A DNA stretch of 5,773 bases, taken from NCBI GenBank assembly GCA_002308815.1, contig DBVX01000026.1:23384-29156 (forward strand). The letters run 5' to 3'. The stretch comes from Bacteroidales bacterium UBA1253 (lineage in GTDB: Bacteria > Bacteroidota > Bacteroidia > Bacteroidales > Paludibacteraceae). This document shows, piece by piece, positions 1 to 5,773 of this stretch (the stretch's first letter is position 1; the number at the start of each line of letters is the position of its first letter). The notes beneath the pieces were generated by a model, which saw only the letters and a program-made list of their open reading frames with translations, searched no databases and was not told where the DNA came from. The position numbers and the translations under genes are program-made.

Positions 1-645
1 GTGGTCGATTCGATGACCGGTCAGGATGCCGTCAATACTGCCAAGGAGTTCAACGACCGATTGGATTTCGACGGCGTTATTCTTACCAAACTGGACGGTG
101 ATGCACGCGGTGGTGCCGCCCTGTCAATCCGCTCTGTGGTGGACAAACCCATCAAGTTCATCGGAACGGGTGAGAAAATGGATGCGCTGGATGTGTTCCA
201 CCCCTCTCGAATGGCGGATCGTATCCTCGGAATGGGTGATGTGGTCAGTCTTGTGGAGCGCGCGCAAGCGCAATACGATGAGCAGGAAGCCAGACGGTTG
301 AGCAAGAAAATTGCCAAAAACCAATTCGACTTCAACGACTTCATCGGGCAACTCGAACAGATAAAGAAAATGGGTTCGATGAAGGACTTGATGGGGATGA
401 TTCCGGGTATGGACAAAGCCCTCAAGAATGTGGAAATCGGCGATGATGCCTTCAAACCCATTGAGGCGATGATTGGTTCGATGACCCCCTACGAGCGCGC
501 CAATCCGGGCTGCCTCAACGGCTCGCGCAAGGAGCGTATAGCCAAGGGAAGCGGACGGACCATCGTCGAACTCAATCGGTTCCTCAAACAGTTCGAGCAG
601 AGCGCGAAACTGATGCGTAAGGTGCAGCAGATGCGCCGACGCTGA
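1..645 (+). CDS. ffh: Signal recognition particle protein Ffh (SRP54), 3' part
   Basis: This is the C-terminal 214 residues of Ffh, the GTPase that binds 4.5S RNA and signal peptides of nascent membrane and exported proteins and delivers ribosomes to FtsY at the inner membrane. The fragment opens late in the GTPase domain. The Ffh hallmark TKLDGDARGGAALS (G4 region, about residues 29-42) is followed by the closing region FIGTGEKMDALDVFHPSRM (about 53-71). The methionine-rich M domain follows, with a finger-loop-like MGSMKDLMGMIPGM stretch (about 124-137) and the RNA-binding signature LNGSRKERIAKGSG (about 172-185). Full-length Ffh is about 430-450 residues, so roughly half is present. The GTG at position 1 is an internal valine of the conserved VVDSMTGQDAV segment, not a start. 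The protein ends in a short basic tail (MRRR) rather than the long Met/Gly/Lys-rich tail seen in some relatives. prfA follows after 23 bases on the same strand. Identification is certain; only the 5' end is missing. Confidence 0.97.
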   Translation: MVDSMTGQDAVNTAKEFNDRLDFDGVILTKLDGDARGGAALSIRSVVDKPIKFIGTGEKMDALDVFHPSRMADRILGMGDVVSLVERAQAQYDEQEARRLSKKIAKNQFDFNDFIGQLEQIKKMGSMKDLMGMIPGMDKALKNVEIGDDAFKPIEAMIGSMTPYERANPGCLNGSRKERIAKGSGRTIVELNRFLKQFEQSAKLMRKVQQMRRR

Positions 646-668
646 TGCCTCCCTAATTCCGTTTTCTC

Positions 669-1796
669 ATGAGCATTCTGGACAGGATAGAGGGTCTGGA
701 GGCGAAGTTCCACGAGATTTCGCTCTTTATTACCGACCCGTCAGTCATTGCTGATCAAGCCCGTTATGTGCGCCTCAATCGTGAATACCACGAACTGGAA
801 GGGGTTCTCCAAGCAGCAGAGCAGTACAAAAAGGCTCTTCACGACCTTGAAGAAGCGAAACAGCTTTTTTACAATGAGCAGGATGCCGGTATCAAGGAGA
901 TGGCACGGGAAGAGATTGAGCGTCTTGAGCCCAAGCTGCCCGAACTGGAGGAGGATTTGAAACTGATGCTGCTCCCTAAAGACCCAGAGGACGGCAAGAA
1001 CGTGGTGATGGAGATTCGCGGCGGCACGGGAGGCGATGAGGCGGCTCTGTTCGCGGGTGACCTCTTCCGTATGTACACCAAGTATTTCGAGACCAAGGGG
1101 TTCAAATATACCGTCTCCTCTTTCTCCGAAGGGGCGGTCGGCGGATTCAAGGAAATCATATTCAATGTCACCGGCGAGAATGTCTATGGCACGCTCAAGT
1201 ATGAGTCGGGCGTGCATCGCGTTCAGCGTGTTCCTGTTACTGAAACGCAGGGCAGGGTGCACACTTCCGCCGCCACCGTGGCAGTCCTGCCCGAAGCCGA
1301 CGAGTTTGAGGTGCAGATTAACGAGGGCGAGATACGATGGGACTATTTCCGTTCGGGTGGTGCCGGCGGACAGAACGTGAACAAGGTCAATTCGGGTGTC
1401 CGCCTGCGTTACAATTGGAAGAACCCCAATACGGGCGAGGTGCAGGAAATCTTGATTGAGTGTACGGAGACCCGCGACCAGCCCAAGAACAAGGAGCGCG
1501 CCCTTGCACGGCTGCGCACGAAGATCTACGACAGTGAGCATCAAAAGTACATTGACGACATTGCCTCACGCCGCAAGACGCTGGTCAGCACAGGCGACCG
1601 CTCTGCCAAGATACGCACCTACAACTATCCGCAGGGACGCATCACCGACCATCGGATAGGCTACACGGTCTATAACCTTACTGCTTTTATGGACGGCGAT
1701 ATACAGGGAGTGATTGATGCTCTGACTGTAGCGGAGAACGCCGAACGTCTCAAAGCTTCCAATCTTTCCCCCGACTCCAATACCATTTCACTATGA
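669..1796 (+). CDS. prfA: Peptide chain release factor 1 (RF1)
   Basis: RF1 recognises UAA and UAG stop codons in the ribosomal A site and triggers hydrolysis of peptidyl-tRNA. The 375 residues are near the usual 355-370. The N-terminal helical domain spans about 1-105. GGTGGDEAALFAGDLFRMY begins at about residue 118. The stop-codon-reading tripeptide is PVT at 189-191, the RF1 form (RF2 has SPF). The catalytic GGQ is at 233-235, inside SGGAGGQNVNKVNSGVRL. RTYNYPQGRITDHR starts at 316 and is also RF1-like. The glutamine of GGQ is normally methylated by PrmC, which is family knowledge and not seen here. The ATG at 669 is the natural start because MSILDRIEGLEAKF aligns with known RF1 N-termini; there is no Shine-Dalgarno sequence. 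The gene lies 23 bases after ffh, and its TGA overlaps the ATG of the next gene (ATGA), which suggests translational coupling. The last dozen residues form a polar tail beyond the usual end of the family. Confidence 0.98.
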   Translation: MSILDRIEGLEAKFHEISLFITDPSVIADQARYVRLNREYHELEGVLQAAEQYKKALHDLEEAKQLFYNEQDAGIKEMAREEIERLEPKLPELEEDLKLMLLPKDPEDGKNVVMEIRGGTGGDEAALFAGDLFRMYTKYFETKGFKYTVSSFSEGAVGGFKEIIFNVTGENVYGTLKYESGVHRVQRVPVTETQGRVHTSAATVAVLPEADEFEVQINEGEIRWDYFRSGGAGGQNVNKVNSGVRLRYNWKNPNTGEVQEILIECTETRDQPKNKERALARLRTKIYDSEHQKYIDDIASRRKTLVSTGDRSAKIRTYNYPQGRITDHRIGYTVYNLTAFMDGDIQGVIDALTVAENAERLKASNLSPDSNTISL

Positions 1797-3139
1797 GCAA
1801 ACTGAATAGCGTACTCCTTTTTCTCCTGATGTTGTCACCGCTGCGTGCGGACAATGTGATAGACCAGGTTATCTGGGTGGTCGGCGACGAACCCATCCTG
1901 TTGAGCGAGGTGGAAGAGGAACGCCTGCGCGCCCAGTATGAGGGACAGCAGATTCCGGGTGACCCCTATTGTGTCATTCCCGAACAAATGGCGATTCAGA
2001 AACTCTACCTCCATCAGGCGGAACTCGACTCCATCGAAGTCAGCGAATCCACCGTAAACCATCAGGTGGATATGCGTATCAACTATTATATATCCCAGAT
2101 TGGCTCGCGCGAGAAGATGGAGGAGTATTTCCGCAAATCCAGCAGCGAGATACGCGAGGAACTGACGGATGCGGTTCGCAACCAGATGATTATCCAGCAG
2201 CTGCAGTCCAAACTCACCTCCCACATCAAGCCCACTCCCGCCGAGATTAGGCGTTTCTACCGCACCCTCCCGCAGGACTCAATACCCGTTGTGGCGGCGC
2301 ACGTGGAGGTGCAGATTTTAAGTGTCGAGCCGCCCGTTTCCCGTGACGAGCTCGACCGCGTCAAGTCGCGCCTTCGTGACTACACCGAGCGGGTCAACAG
2401 CGGAACAGCGGACTTCGCTATGCTGGCTCGTCTATACTCCGAAGATACGGAGAGTGCCAAGCGGGGCGGGGAACTCGGCTTGCTCGGAAAGGGACAGCTG
2501 GTCGAATCCTTTGCGGATGTCGCCTTCAATCTGACCGACCCCAAGAAAGTGTCGCGCATCGTGGAGACGGAATACGGCTACCATATCATCCAGCTCATTG
2601 AGCGCAAGGGCGAGCGCATCAACTGCCGCCATATCCTGCTCCGTCCCCGCGTGTCGGCGGACGACAAGATGAAAGCCGTCTCCCGTCTCGACACCATCGC
2701 CAGACTCATACGAAACGACAGCCTTCTCTTCGAGCAGGCTGTCACCCTCTACTCACAGGACAAGCAGACCGCCCTCAACGGCGGACTGATGATGAACGCC
2801 CAGAACGGCTCGTCACGCTTTGAGTATCAGGATCTGCCTCCTGAGATAGCCAAACAGATCTATACAATGCAACCGGGGAACGTGTCCGACCCGTTCATAA
2901 TGATGGATCCAGCGAAGAACAAGGAGGTGTGCTGCATTGTCCGGCTCAAGACCCGTCAGGATGTCCACAAGGCCAATCTCACCGACGATTTTCAGGTCAT
3001 CCGCGCGATGCTTGAGGAGAAACTGAGCGGCGAGTTCCTGCACGACTGGATTGTCCGCAAGCAGAAAGAAACGTACATCCGGATTGCCCCCGGATGGCAG
3101 GGATGTGACTTTGAATATCCGGGATGGTTGCACGAGTGA
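1793..3139 (+). CDS. surA: SurA-like periplasmic chaperone / peptidyl-prolyl isomerase
   Basis: This 448-residue exported protein has SurA architecture: signal peptide, N-terminal chaperone domain, two parvulin (PpiC) domains, C-terminal segment. The signal peptide is MSKLNSVLLFLLMLSPLRA with likely cleavage before DNVIDQ. The chaperone part (about 20-165) contains the typical VIWVVGDEPILLSEVEEER opening. PpiC domain 1 (about 170-272) has YSEDTESAKRGGELGLLGKG and ETEYGYHIIQL but shows Gln174 where active parvulins have His. PpiC domain 2 (about 277-386) has CRHILLRP with His280 but ends KEVCCIVRLK, without the GYH motif. The C-terminus (about 395-448) ends in CDFEYPGWLHE, as I recall from Bacteroidales homologs. 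SurA proteins hold unfolded outer-membrane proteins in the periplasm and feed them to the BAM complex. The ATG overlaps the prfA stop, and the stop is overlapped by the next gene, so prfA, surA and the OstA-like gene probably share an mRNA. The family is confident; isomerase activity is uncertain. Confidence 0.92.
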   Translation: MSKLNSVLLFLLMLSPLRADNVIDQVIWVVGDEPILLSEVEEERLRAQYEGQQIPGDPYCVIPEQMAIQKLYLHQAELDSIEVSESTVNHQVDMRINYYISQIGSREKMEEYFRKSSSEIREELTDAVRNQMIIQQLQSKLTSHIKPTPAEIRRFYRTLPQDSIPVVAAHVEVQILSVEPPVSRDELDRVKSRLRDYTERVNSGTADFAMLARLYSEDTESAKRGGELGLLGKGQLVESFADVAFNLTDPKKVSRIVETEYGYHIIQLIERKGERINCRHILLRPRVSADDKMKAVSRLDTIARLIRNDSLLFEQAVTLYSQDKQTALNGGLMMNAQNGSSRFEYQDLPPEIAKQIYTMQPGNVSDPFIMMDPAKNKEVCCIVRLKTRQDVHKANLTDDFQVIRAMLEEKLSGEFLHDWIVRKQKETYIRIAPGWQGCDFEYPGWLHE

Positions 3140-4716
3140 GACGGTTGGCGGTATATATGGCGGTTTGGCTGTCAGCATTGACGCTTACAGCTCAGAACCT
3201 CGTCTTTCTTGAGCATTCCGATGTCCTTGCTTTCGACAGCGAACGTCTGCCCGATGCGCAGATTCTTCGGGGGGATGTCCGTTTCCGCCATGATTCGGCA
3301 CTGATGTTCTGCGACTCGGCGTATTTCTACGAAAATAACAATTCAGTCACCGCTTTCGGTCATGTCCGTTTCCTTCAGGGGGACACCCTCTCGGGCTACG
3401 GAGACATGCTCTACTACGACGGAAACACCAGACTGGCACGCCTTTGCCGCAATGTCAGGCTCATTCATATCGGCGACACGCTTACCACTGACTCCCTCAA
3501 CTACGACCGCAATGCCAACCTCGCCTACTACTTCACCGGCGGCACCATCCGCGACAGTCTCAACCTCCTGCGGTCCGTATGGGGGCAGTACTGTACCGCC
3601 GATAAGCAGGCACTTTTTCGTCAGGAAGTCCACCTGCTGAACGACCGTTTCACCATCGGCACCGACACGCTCTTGTACAACACAGGAACTTCACTTGCGC
3701 GCATTGTCTGCCCAACCGTCATTGTCTATGACACCGTGACCACCATCCTGTCCTCCAACGGTACGTACAATACCTCCACCGAGCAGTCTGTCCTATATGA
3801 CCGAAGCCTTGTCATCCACAGCGACGGTCAGCGGCTCACCGGCGACACCATCTTCTACGACAAGAAGGAAGGCTACGGCAGACTGTTCCGCAACATTGAG
3901 ATGACCGACACCGTGCAGCACCTGACGCTCTACGGACATACCGGAGAGGCTTGGGAGCAGGACAAGCGCGGGTATGTGACCGACAGCGCGAGGGTGGTGG
4001 AGTGGTCACAGGAGGACAATCTCACCTATCTTCACGCTGACACGCTCTTTACGGAGCAGATATCTTATACCGACACCCTCGGAAGGGACACCTCTTACCA
4101 ACAGCTTCGTGCCTGGCATCATGTCCGTGCCTACAACCGCGACTATCAGCTTGTCTGTGACTCTCTTAGTGCCAATTCACGCGACTCAATCGCCGTACTT
4201 CACCATGCACCCGTTTGTTGGTCAGACAGCAACCAAATCTCCGCTGACAGCATCACCCTCTATTTTGTGGACGAGATGCTGCACCACATTTACGGGGTCG
4301 GTTCCGCCTTCGGCACAAGGCAGATATGCGATACCTGCTTCGACCAGATTGAGGGCAGGGAAATGTGGGCATGGATGAACGACAGCACCGTCTATAAGAT
4401 AGATGTCAACGGCAATGCCCAAACTGTTTTCTATCCCAAGGAGGAAGACGGCTCTGTCATCGGTGTCAATACGACCCAGTCAAGCTTCATCCAGATTTTC
4501 CTCAATGACCAGCATATAGACCATGTACTCTTTACCACCGCTACTTCCGGTACTCTCTACCCGCTTGACCAGGTACCTCCCAAAGAACGGTTTTTGGGCG
4601 GCTGGTTCTGGTCAGAGGAGGAGCGTCCCATGTCGCCGGATGACATCTTCCGCATCACGAAGCGGACGGAACGCCCCCAAAGGAAGGCGGTATCCGCCTC
4701 CGAGGAGGATGAATAG
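3124..4716 (+). CDS. OstA/LptA-like exported protein, probable lipopolysaccharide transport factor
   Basis: This 530-residue exported protein resembles the long OstA-like (OstA_2/LptA superfamily) proteins of Bacteroidota. LptA-type proteins are stacked beta-jellyrolls that form the periplasmic bridge carrying lipopolysaccharide to LptD/LptE. The sequence shows repeated short strands with recurring D-T-L/I elements: GDTL at 86-89 and 117-120, TDTL at 180-183, GDTI at 240-243, ADTL at 305-308. Related units include LMFCDSAYFYENNNSVTAFG (60-79) and LTTDSLNYDRNANLAYYFTG (120-139). The signal sequence has the core RRLAVYMAVWLSALTLTA followed by QN. Eight cysteines lie in the exported part (63, 108, 157, 196, 345, 365, 402, 405). 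The last 40 residues are charged and probably disordered. The ATG at 3124 overlaps surA by 16 bases. A GTG at 3136 would give a GTGA overlap and a compact signal peptide, and an ATG at 3157 is also in frame. The SurA gene upstream and the LptE-like gene nearby support an envelope role. The exact role is inferred; I leave the symbol blank because lptA orthology is not shown. Confidence 0.88.
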   Translation: MVARVRRLAVYMAVWLSALTLTAQNLVFLEHSDVLAFDSERLPDAQILRGDVRFRHDSALMFCDSAYFYENNNSVTAFGHVRFLQGDTLSGYGDMLYYDGNTRLARLCRNVRLIHIGDTLTTDSLNYDRNANLAYYFTGGTIRDSLNLLRSVWGQYCTADKQALFRQEVHLLNDRFTIGTDTLLYNTGTSLARIVCPTVIVYDTVTTILSSNGTYNTSTEQSVLYDRSLVIHSDGQRLTGDTIFYDKKEGYGRLFRNIEMTDTVQHLTLYGHTGEAWEQDKRGYVTDSARVVEWSQEDNLTYLHADTLFTEQISYTDTLGRDTSYQQLRAWHHVRAYNRDYQLVCDSLSANSRDSIAVLHHAPVCWSDSNQISADSITLYFVDEMLHHIYGVGSAFGTRQICDTCFDQIEGREMWAWMNDSTVYKIDVNGNAQTVFYPKEEDGSVIGVNTTQSSFIQIFLNDQHIDHVLFTTATSGTLYPLDQVPPKERFLGGWFWSEEERPMSPDDIFRITKRTERPQRKAVSASEEDE

Positions 4717-4747
4717 GTACCGTTATTACTCTGTAAAAACAAATAGA

Positions 4748-4755
4748 TACATTCG
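4748..4755 (+). promoter_or_regulatory. Weak candidate -7 element for the beta-barrel gene
   Basis: TACATTCG matches the Bacteroidota primary-sigma -7 consensus TAnnTTTG at all but one fixed position. It lies in the only sizeable intergenic gap on the plus strand (4717-4783), ending 28 bases before the chosen ATG. No clear TTTG -33 box is present about 20 bases upstream; TTATT near 4723-4727 is the closest thing. A short AT-rich gap could produce such a match by chance, so this is a weak call. Confidence 0.2.
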
Positions 4756-4783
4756 AAATAACCTGTTCAAATCACTTACTACT

Positions 4784-5545
4784 ATGCGCAAACTCCTTCT
4801 TACCGTATTTGCTCTCATTCTCACCGCCGCCGCATGGGCGGAGGACGAACGCCATTCGTTCGGACTACAGATAGGCTTTGCCGAACCGATTTACCGTCTC
4901 AATTCACCGGCAAGCATAGAGCAGAACGCCTCTAATCTGAACAAGACCGTGATGAACGGCTTCAAAGCGGGATTCGTGTATGACGGTATCATCATTGGCG
5001 GATTCGGAGCATCAATAGGAATCAACTACACCTTTGCAGCCGGAAGGTCGGGGTGGAATGATTACGGCTTTCTGCCTAACGGGGCACCGATGTTGCTGCC
5101 GCAGATTGAATACTCCACCAAATACGTTTACAATCAAGGGGAGATTTTTACCGACTGGCAATACAAATTCGAGATAGCCAGGCAGACCTTTCTTATCCTT
5201 TATACGGGTCCGACTATCCAGTACGGTGTGTACAAGGCGGATGACCTGTTCCGCTATAAGGCTGATGGCAAGGAGGCGGAGATGGAAAAGGTCAACCCGT
5301 CCTATCAGAATCAGCAGGAGCAGTATCTCCGTCAACTGAATGTCACTTGGGGGGTGGGAGCGGGATTCCAGTACCGCCAGTTCTTTCTGCGAGGCGGATA
5401 CGACTTCGGTATCATCAACCCCTACCGGAAAAACACGTTCAGCGCATTGGACGGAACGCTCTACGTGAACGACGACCGCTGGACACGTGGCAGACTTGAC
5501 CAGTGGCAGATAAAAATCGGAATGTACCTCTTTCAGATGAACTGA
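4784..5545 (+). CDS. Uncharacterised outer-membrane beta-barrel protein
   Basis: I do not recognise a named family. The 253-residue product starts with a clear signal peptide (MRKLLLTVFALILTAAAWA, likely cleaved before EDERHS). The mature part looks like a small outer-membrane barrel of the porin-like kind common in Bacteroidota, with alternating aromatic and glycine-rich strands. Examples are HSFGLQIGFAEPIYRL (24-39), GFKAGFVYDGIIIGGFGASIGINYTF (59-84), TFLILYTGPTIQYGVY (135-150), NVTWGVGAGFQYRQFFLRGGYDFG (186-209) and the closing strand WQIKIGMYLF (241-250). A polar charged loop (about 152-182) separates two strands. The frame is open upstream to 4523, but that stretch lies in ostA and encodes basic sequence unlike an export signal; the ATG at 4784 puts the signal peptide at the N-terminus. 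An intermediate ATG at 4709 would add 25 residues before it. There is no Shine-Dalgarno sequence. It follows the OstA-like gene after 67 bases and may be cotranscribed or have its own promoter. The localisation call is fairly safe; function is unknown. Confidence 0.8.
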   Translation: MRKLLLTVFALILTAAAWAEDERHSFGLQIGFAEPIYRLNSPASIEQNASNLNKTVMNGFKAGFVYDGIIIGGFGASIGINYTFAAGRSGWNDYGFLPNGAPMLLPQIEYSTKYVYNQGEIFTDWQYKFEIARQTFLILYTGPTIQYGVYKADDLFRYKADGKEAEMEKVNPSYQNQQEQYLRQLNVTWGVGAGFQYRQFFLRGGYDFGIINPYRKNTFSALDGTLYVNDDRWTRGRLDQWQIKIGMYLFQMN

Positions 5546-5597
5546 CGGCGGCTCACCATTTGGCTACCGTGTCGTTGAAGATGCTCTCCGTCAGTTC
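5539..5597. repeat. 10-bp inverted repeat at convergent gene ends
   Basis: GAACTGACGG (5539-5548) is the exact reverse complement of CCGTCAGTTC (5588-5597), with a 38-40 base loop between them. The left arm contains the barrel gene's TGA stop and the right arm lies inside the LptE-like coding region. It could fold in either transcript and slow or protect 3' ends. There is no T-run next to either arm, the loop is long, and both arms are constrained by coding, so it is not a standard intrinsic terminator and may be chance. Confidence 0.35.
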
Positions 5598-5773
5598 GGT
5601 GACAATCGTGGCGCAGAGTTCCTCCTGCACGTCCGCAAGCTGGCGTGATGCATCGAAAGTCTGGTAGGCGGAATACGACTTCTCAAAACTCTCCGAGGGG
5701 GATACGTTGTTGGTGAACCGCACCTTGACGGTGACGGTCAGCTTGGTTTCGGCGGCGTAACTGTCAGCCGCTA
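5553..5773 (-). CDS. lptE: LptE-like LPS-assembly lipoprotein, C-terminal part
   Basis: Reading the minus strand from the right edge gives an open frame of 72 residues ending in TGA (complement of 5553-5555); the 5' part lies beyond the window. The sequence contains AAETKLTVTVKVRFTNN, then SFEKSYSAYQTFDASRQLAD, then VQEELCATIVTELTESIFND, and ends TVAKW. I recognise this as the C-terminal half of the Bacteroidota LptE family: a beta strand of alternating T/V residues, the F-E-x-S-x-S-A-Y segment, and a final amphipathic helix with the IFNDTVAxW ending. Family members there are about 165-175 residues, so roughly the last 40% is visible. The lipoprotein signal and cysteine would be outside. LptE is the outer-membrane lipoprotein that plugs the LptD barrel and helps place lipopolysaccharide on the cell surface. 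It converges on the barrel gene with a 7-base gap. The assignment rests on remembered family patterns, not on a search. Confidence 0.8.
   Translation of the reverse strand, partial: AADSYAAETKLTVTVKVRFTNNVSPSESFEKSYSAYQTFDASRQLADVQEELCATIVTELTESIFNDTVAKW

Noticed and set aside
1..3. GTG at the first base as the start of a 214-residue gene
   Set aside because: The sequence is an internal stretch of Ffh, and the GTPase domain upstream is missing; the window edge simply falls on a valine codon.
21..461. Minus-strand open frame of 146 codons opposite ffh
   Set aside because: It lies wholly within the conserved Ffh M and GTPase regions and shows no family features of its own.
646..668. Gap between ffh and prfA as a promoter or terminator
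   Set aside because: It has only 23 bases with no hairpin, T-run after a stem, or -7/-33 pattern.
741..1544. Long minus-strand open frame of 267 codons opposite prfA
   Set aside because: It is antisense to the conserved RF1 coding sequence, has no recognisable domain, and its composition looks like mirrored coding sequence.
4702..4708. GAGGAGG as a Shine-Dalgarno site
   Set aside because: It is coding sequence near the end of the OstA-like gene, abuts the ATG at 4709 with no spacer, and is too far from the preferred start at 4784.
4722..4762. Short inverted repeat GTTATT / AATAAC in the gap before the barrel gene, considered as a terminator or operator
   Set aside because: It has only six AT-rich base pairs, a 29-base loop and no T-run; this is expected by chance in an AT-rich gap.

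Overview
The window reads as a piece of a chromosome from the phylum Bacteroidota, most likely order Bacteroidales. The SurA-type chaperone, the OstA-like protein and the C-terminal LptE fragment all have the form I associate with Bacteroidales. None of the visible start codons has a Shine-Dalgarno sequence at a normal distance, which is also usual in this phylum. I cannot name a genus. The DNA looks moderate in GC and is densely coding, and I see no insertion sequence, phage gene, CRISPR array, tRNA or rRNA.

Layout: 1-645 (+) is the 3' part of ffh, the protein subunit of the signal recognition particle. 669-1796 (+) is a complete prfA (peptide chain release factor 1). 1793-3139 (+) is a SurA-like periplasmic chaperone with two parvulin domains; its start overlaps the prfA stop by 4 bases. 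3124-4716 (+) is an OstA/LptA-like exported protein whose predicted start overlaps the surA stop. After a 67-base gap comes a 253-residue exported beta-barrel protein (start chosen at 4784, end 5545). On the minus strand, 5553-5773 encodes the C-terminal 72 residues of an LptE-like lipoprotein. It is convergent with the barrel gene, only 7 bases away, and runs off the window.

The genes form two themes. The first two serve translation and co-translational targeting (Ffh, RF1). The rest serve outer-membrane biogenesis: SurA escorts barrel proteins across the periplasm, the OstA-like protein is a candidate part of the lipopolysaccharide bridge, and LptE is the lipoprotein partner of the LptD translocon. 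The barrel protein between OstA-like and LptE has no function I can recognise, and its position makes it the most interesting unknown here. The tight overlaps from prfA to the OstA-like gene suggest one transcript with translational coupling.

The window is mostly conserved core genome. I found no convincing new system. The points worth checking are the unannotated LptE end, the split histidines of the two parvulin domains, the uncharacterised barrel protein, start-codon choices, and a 10-bp inverted repeat at the convergent gene ends.
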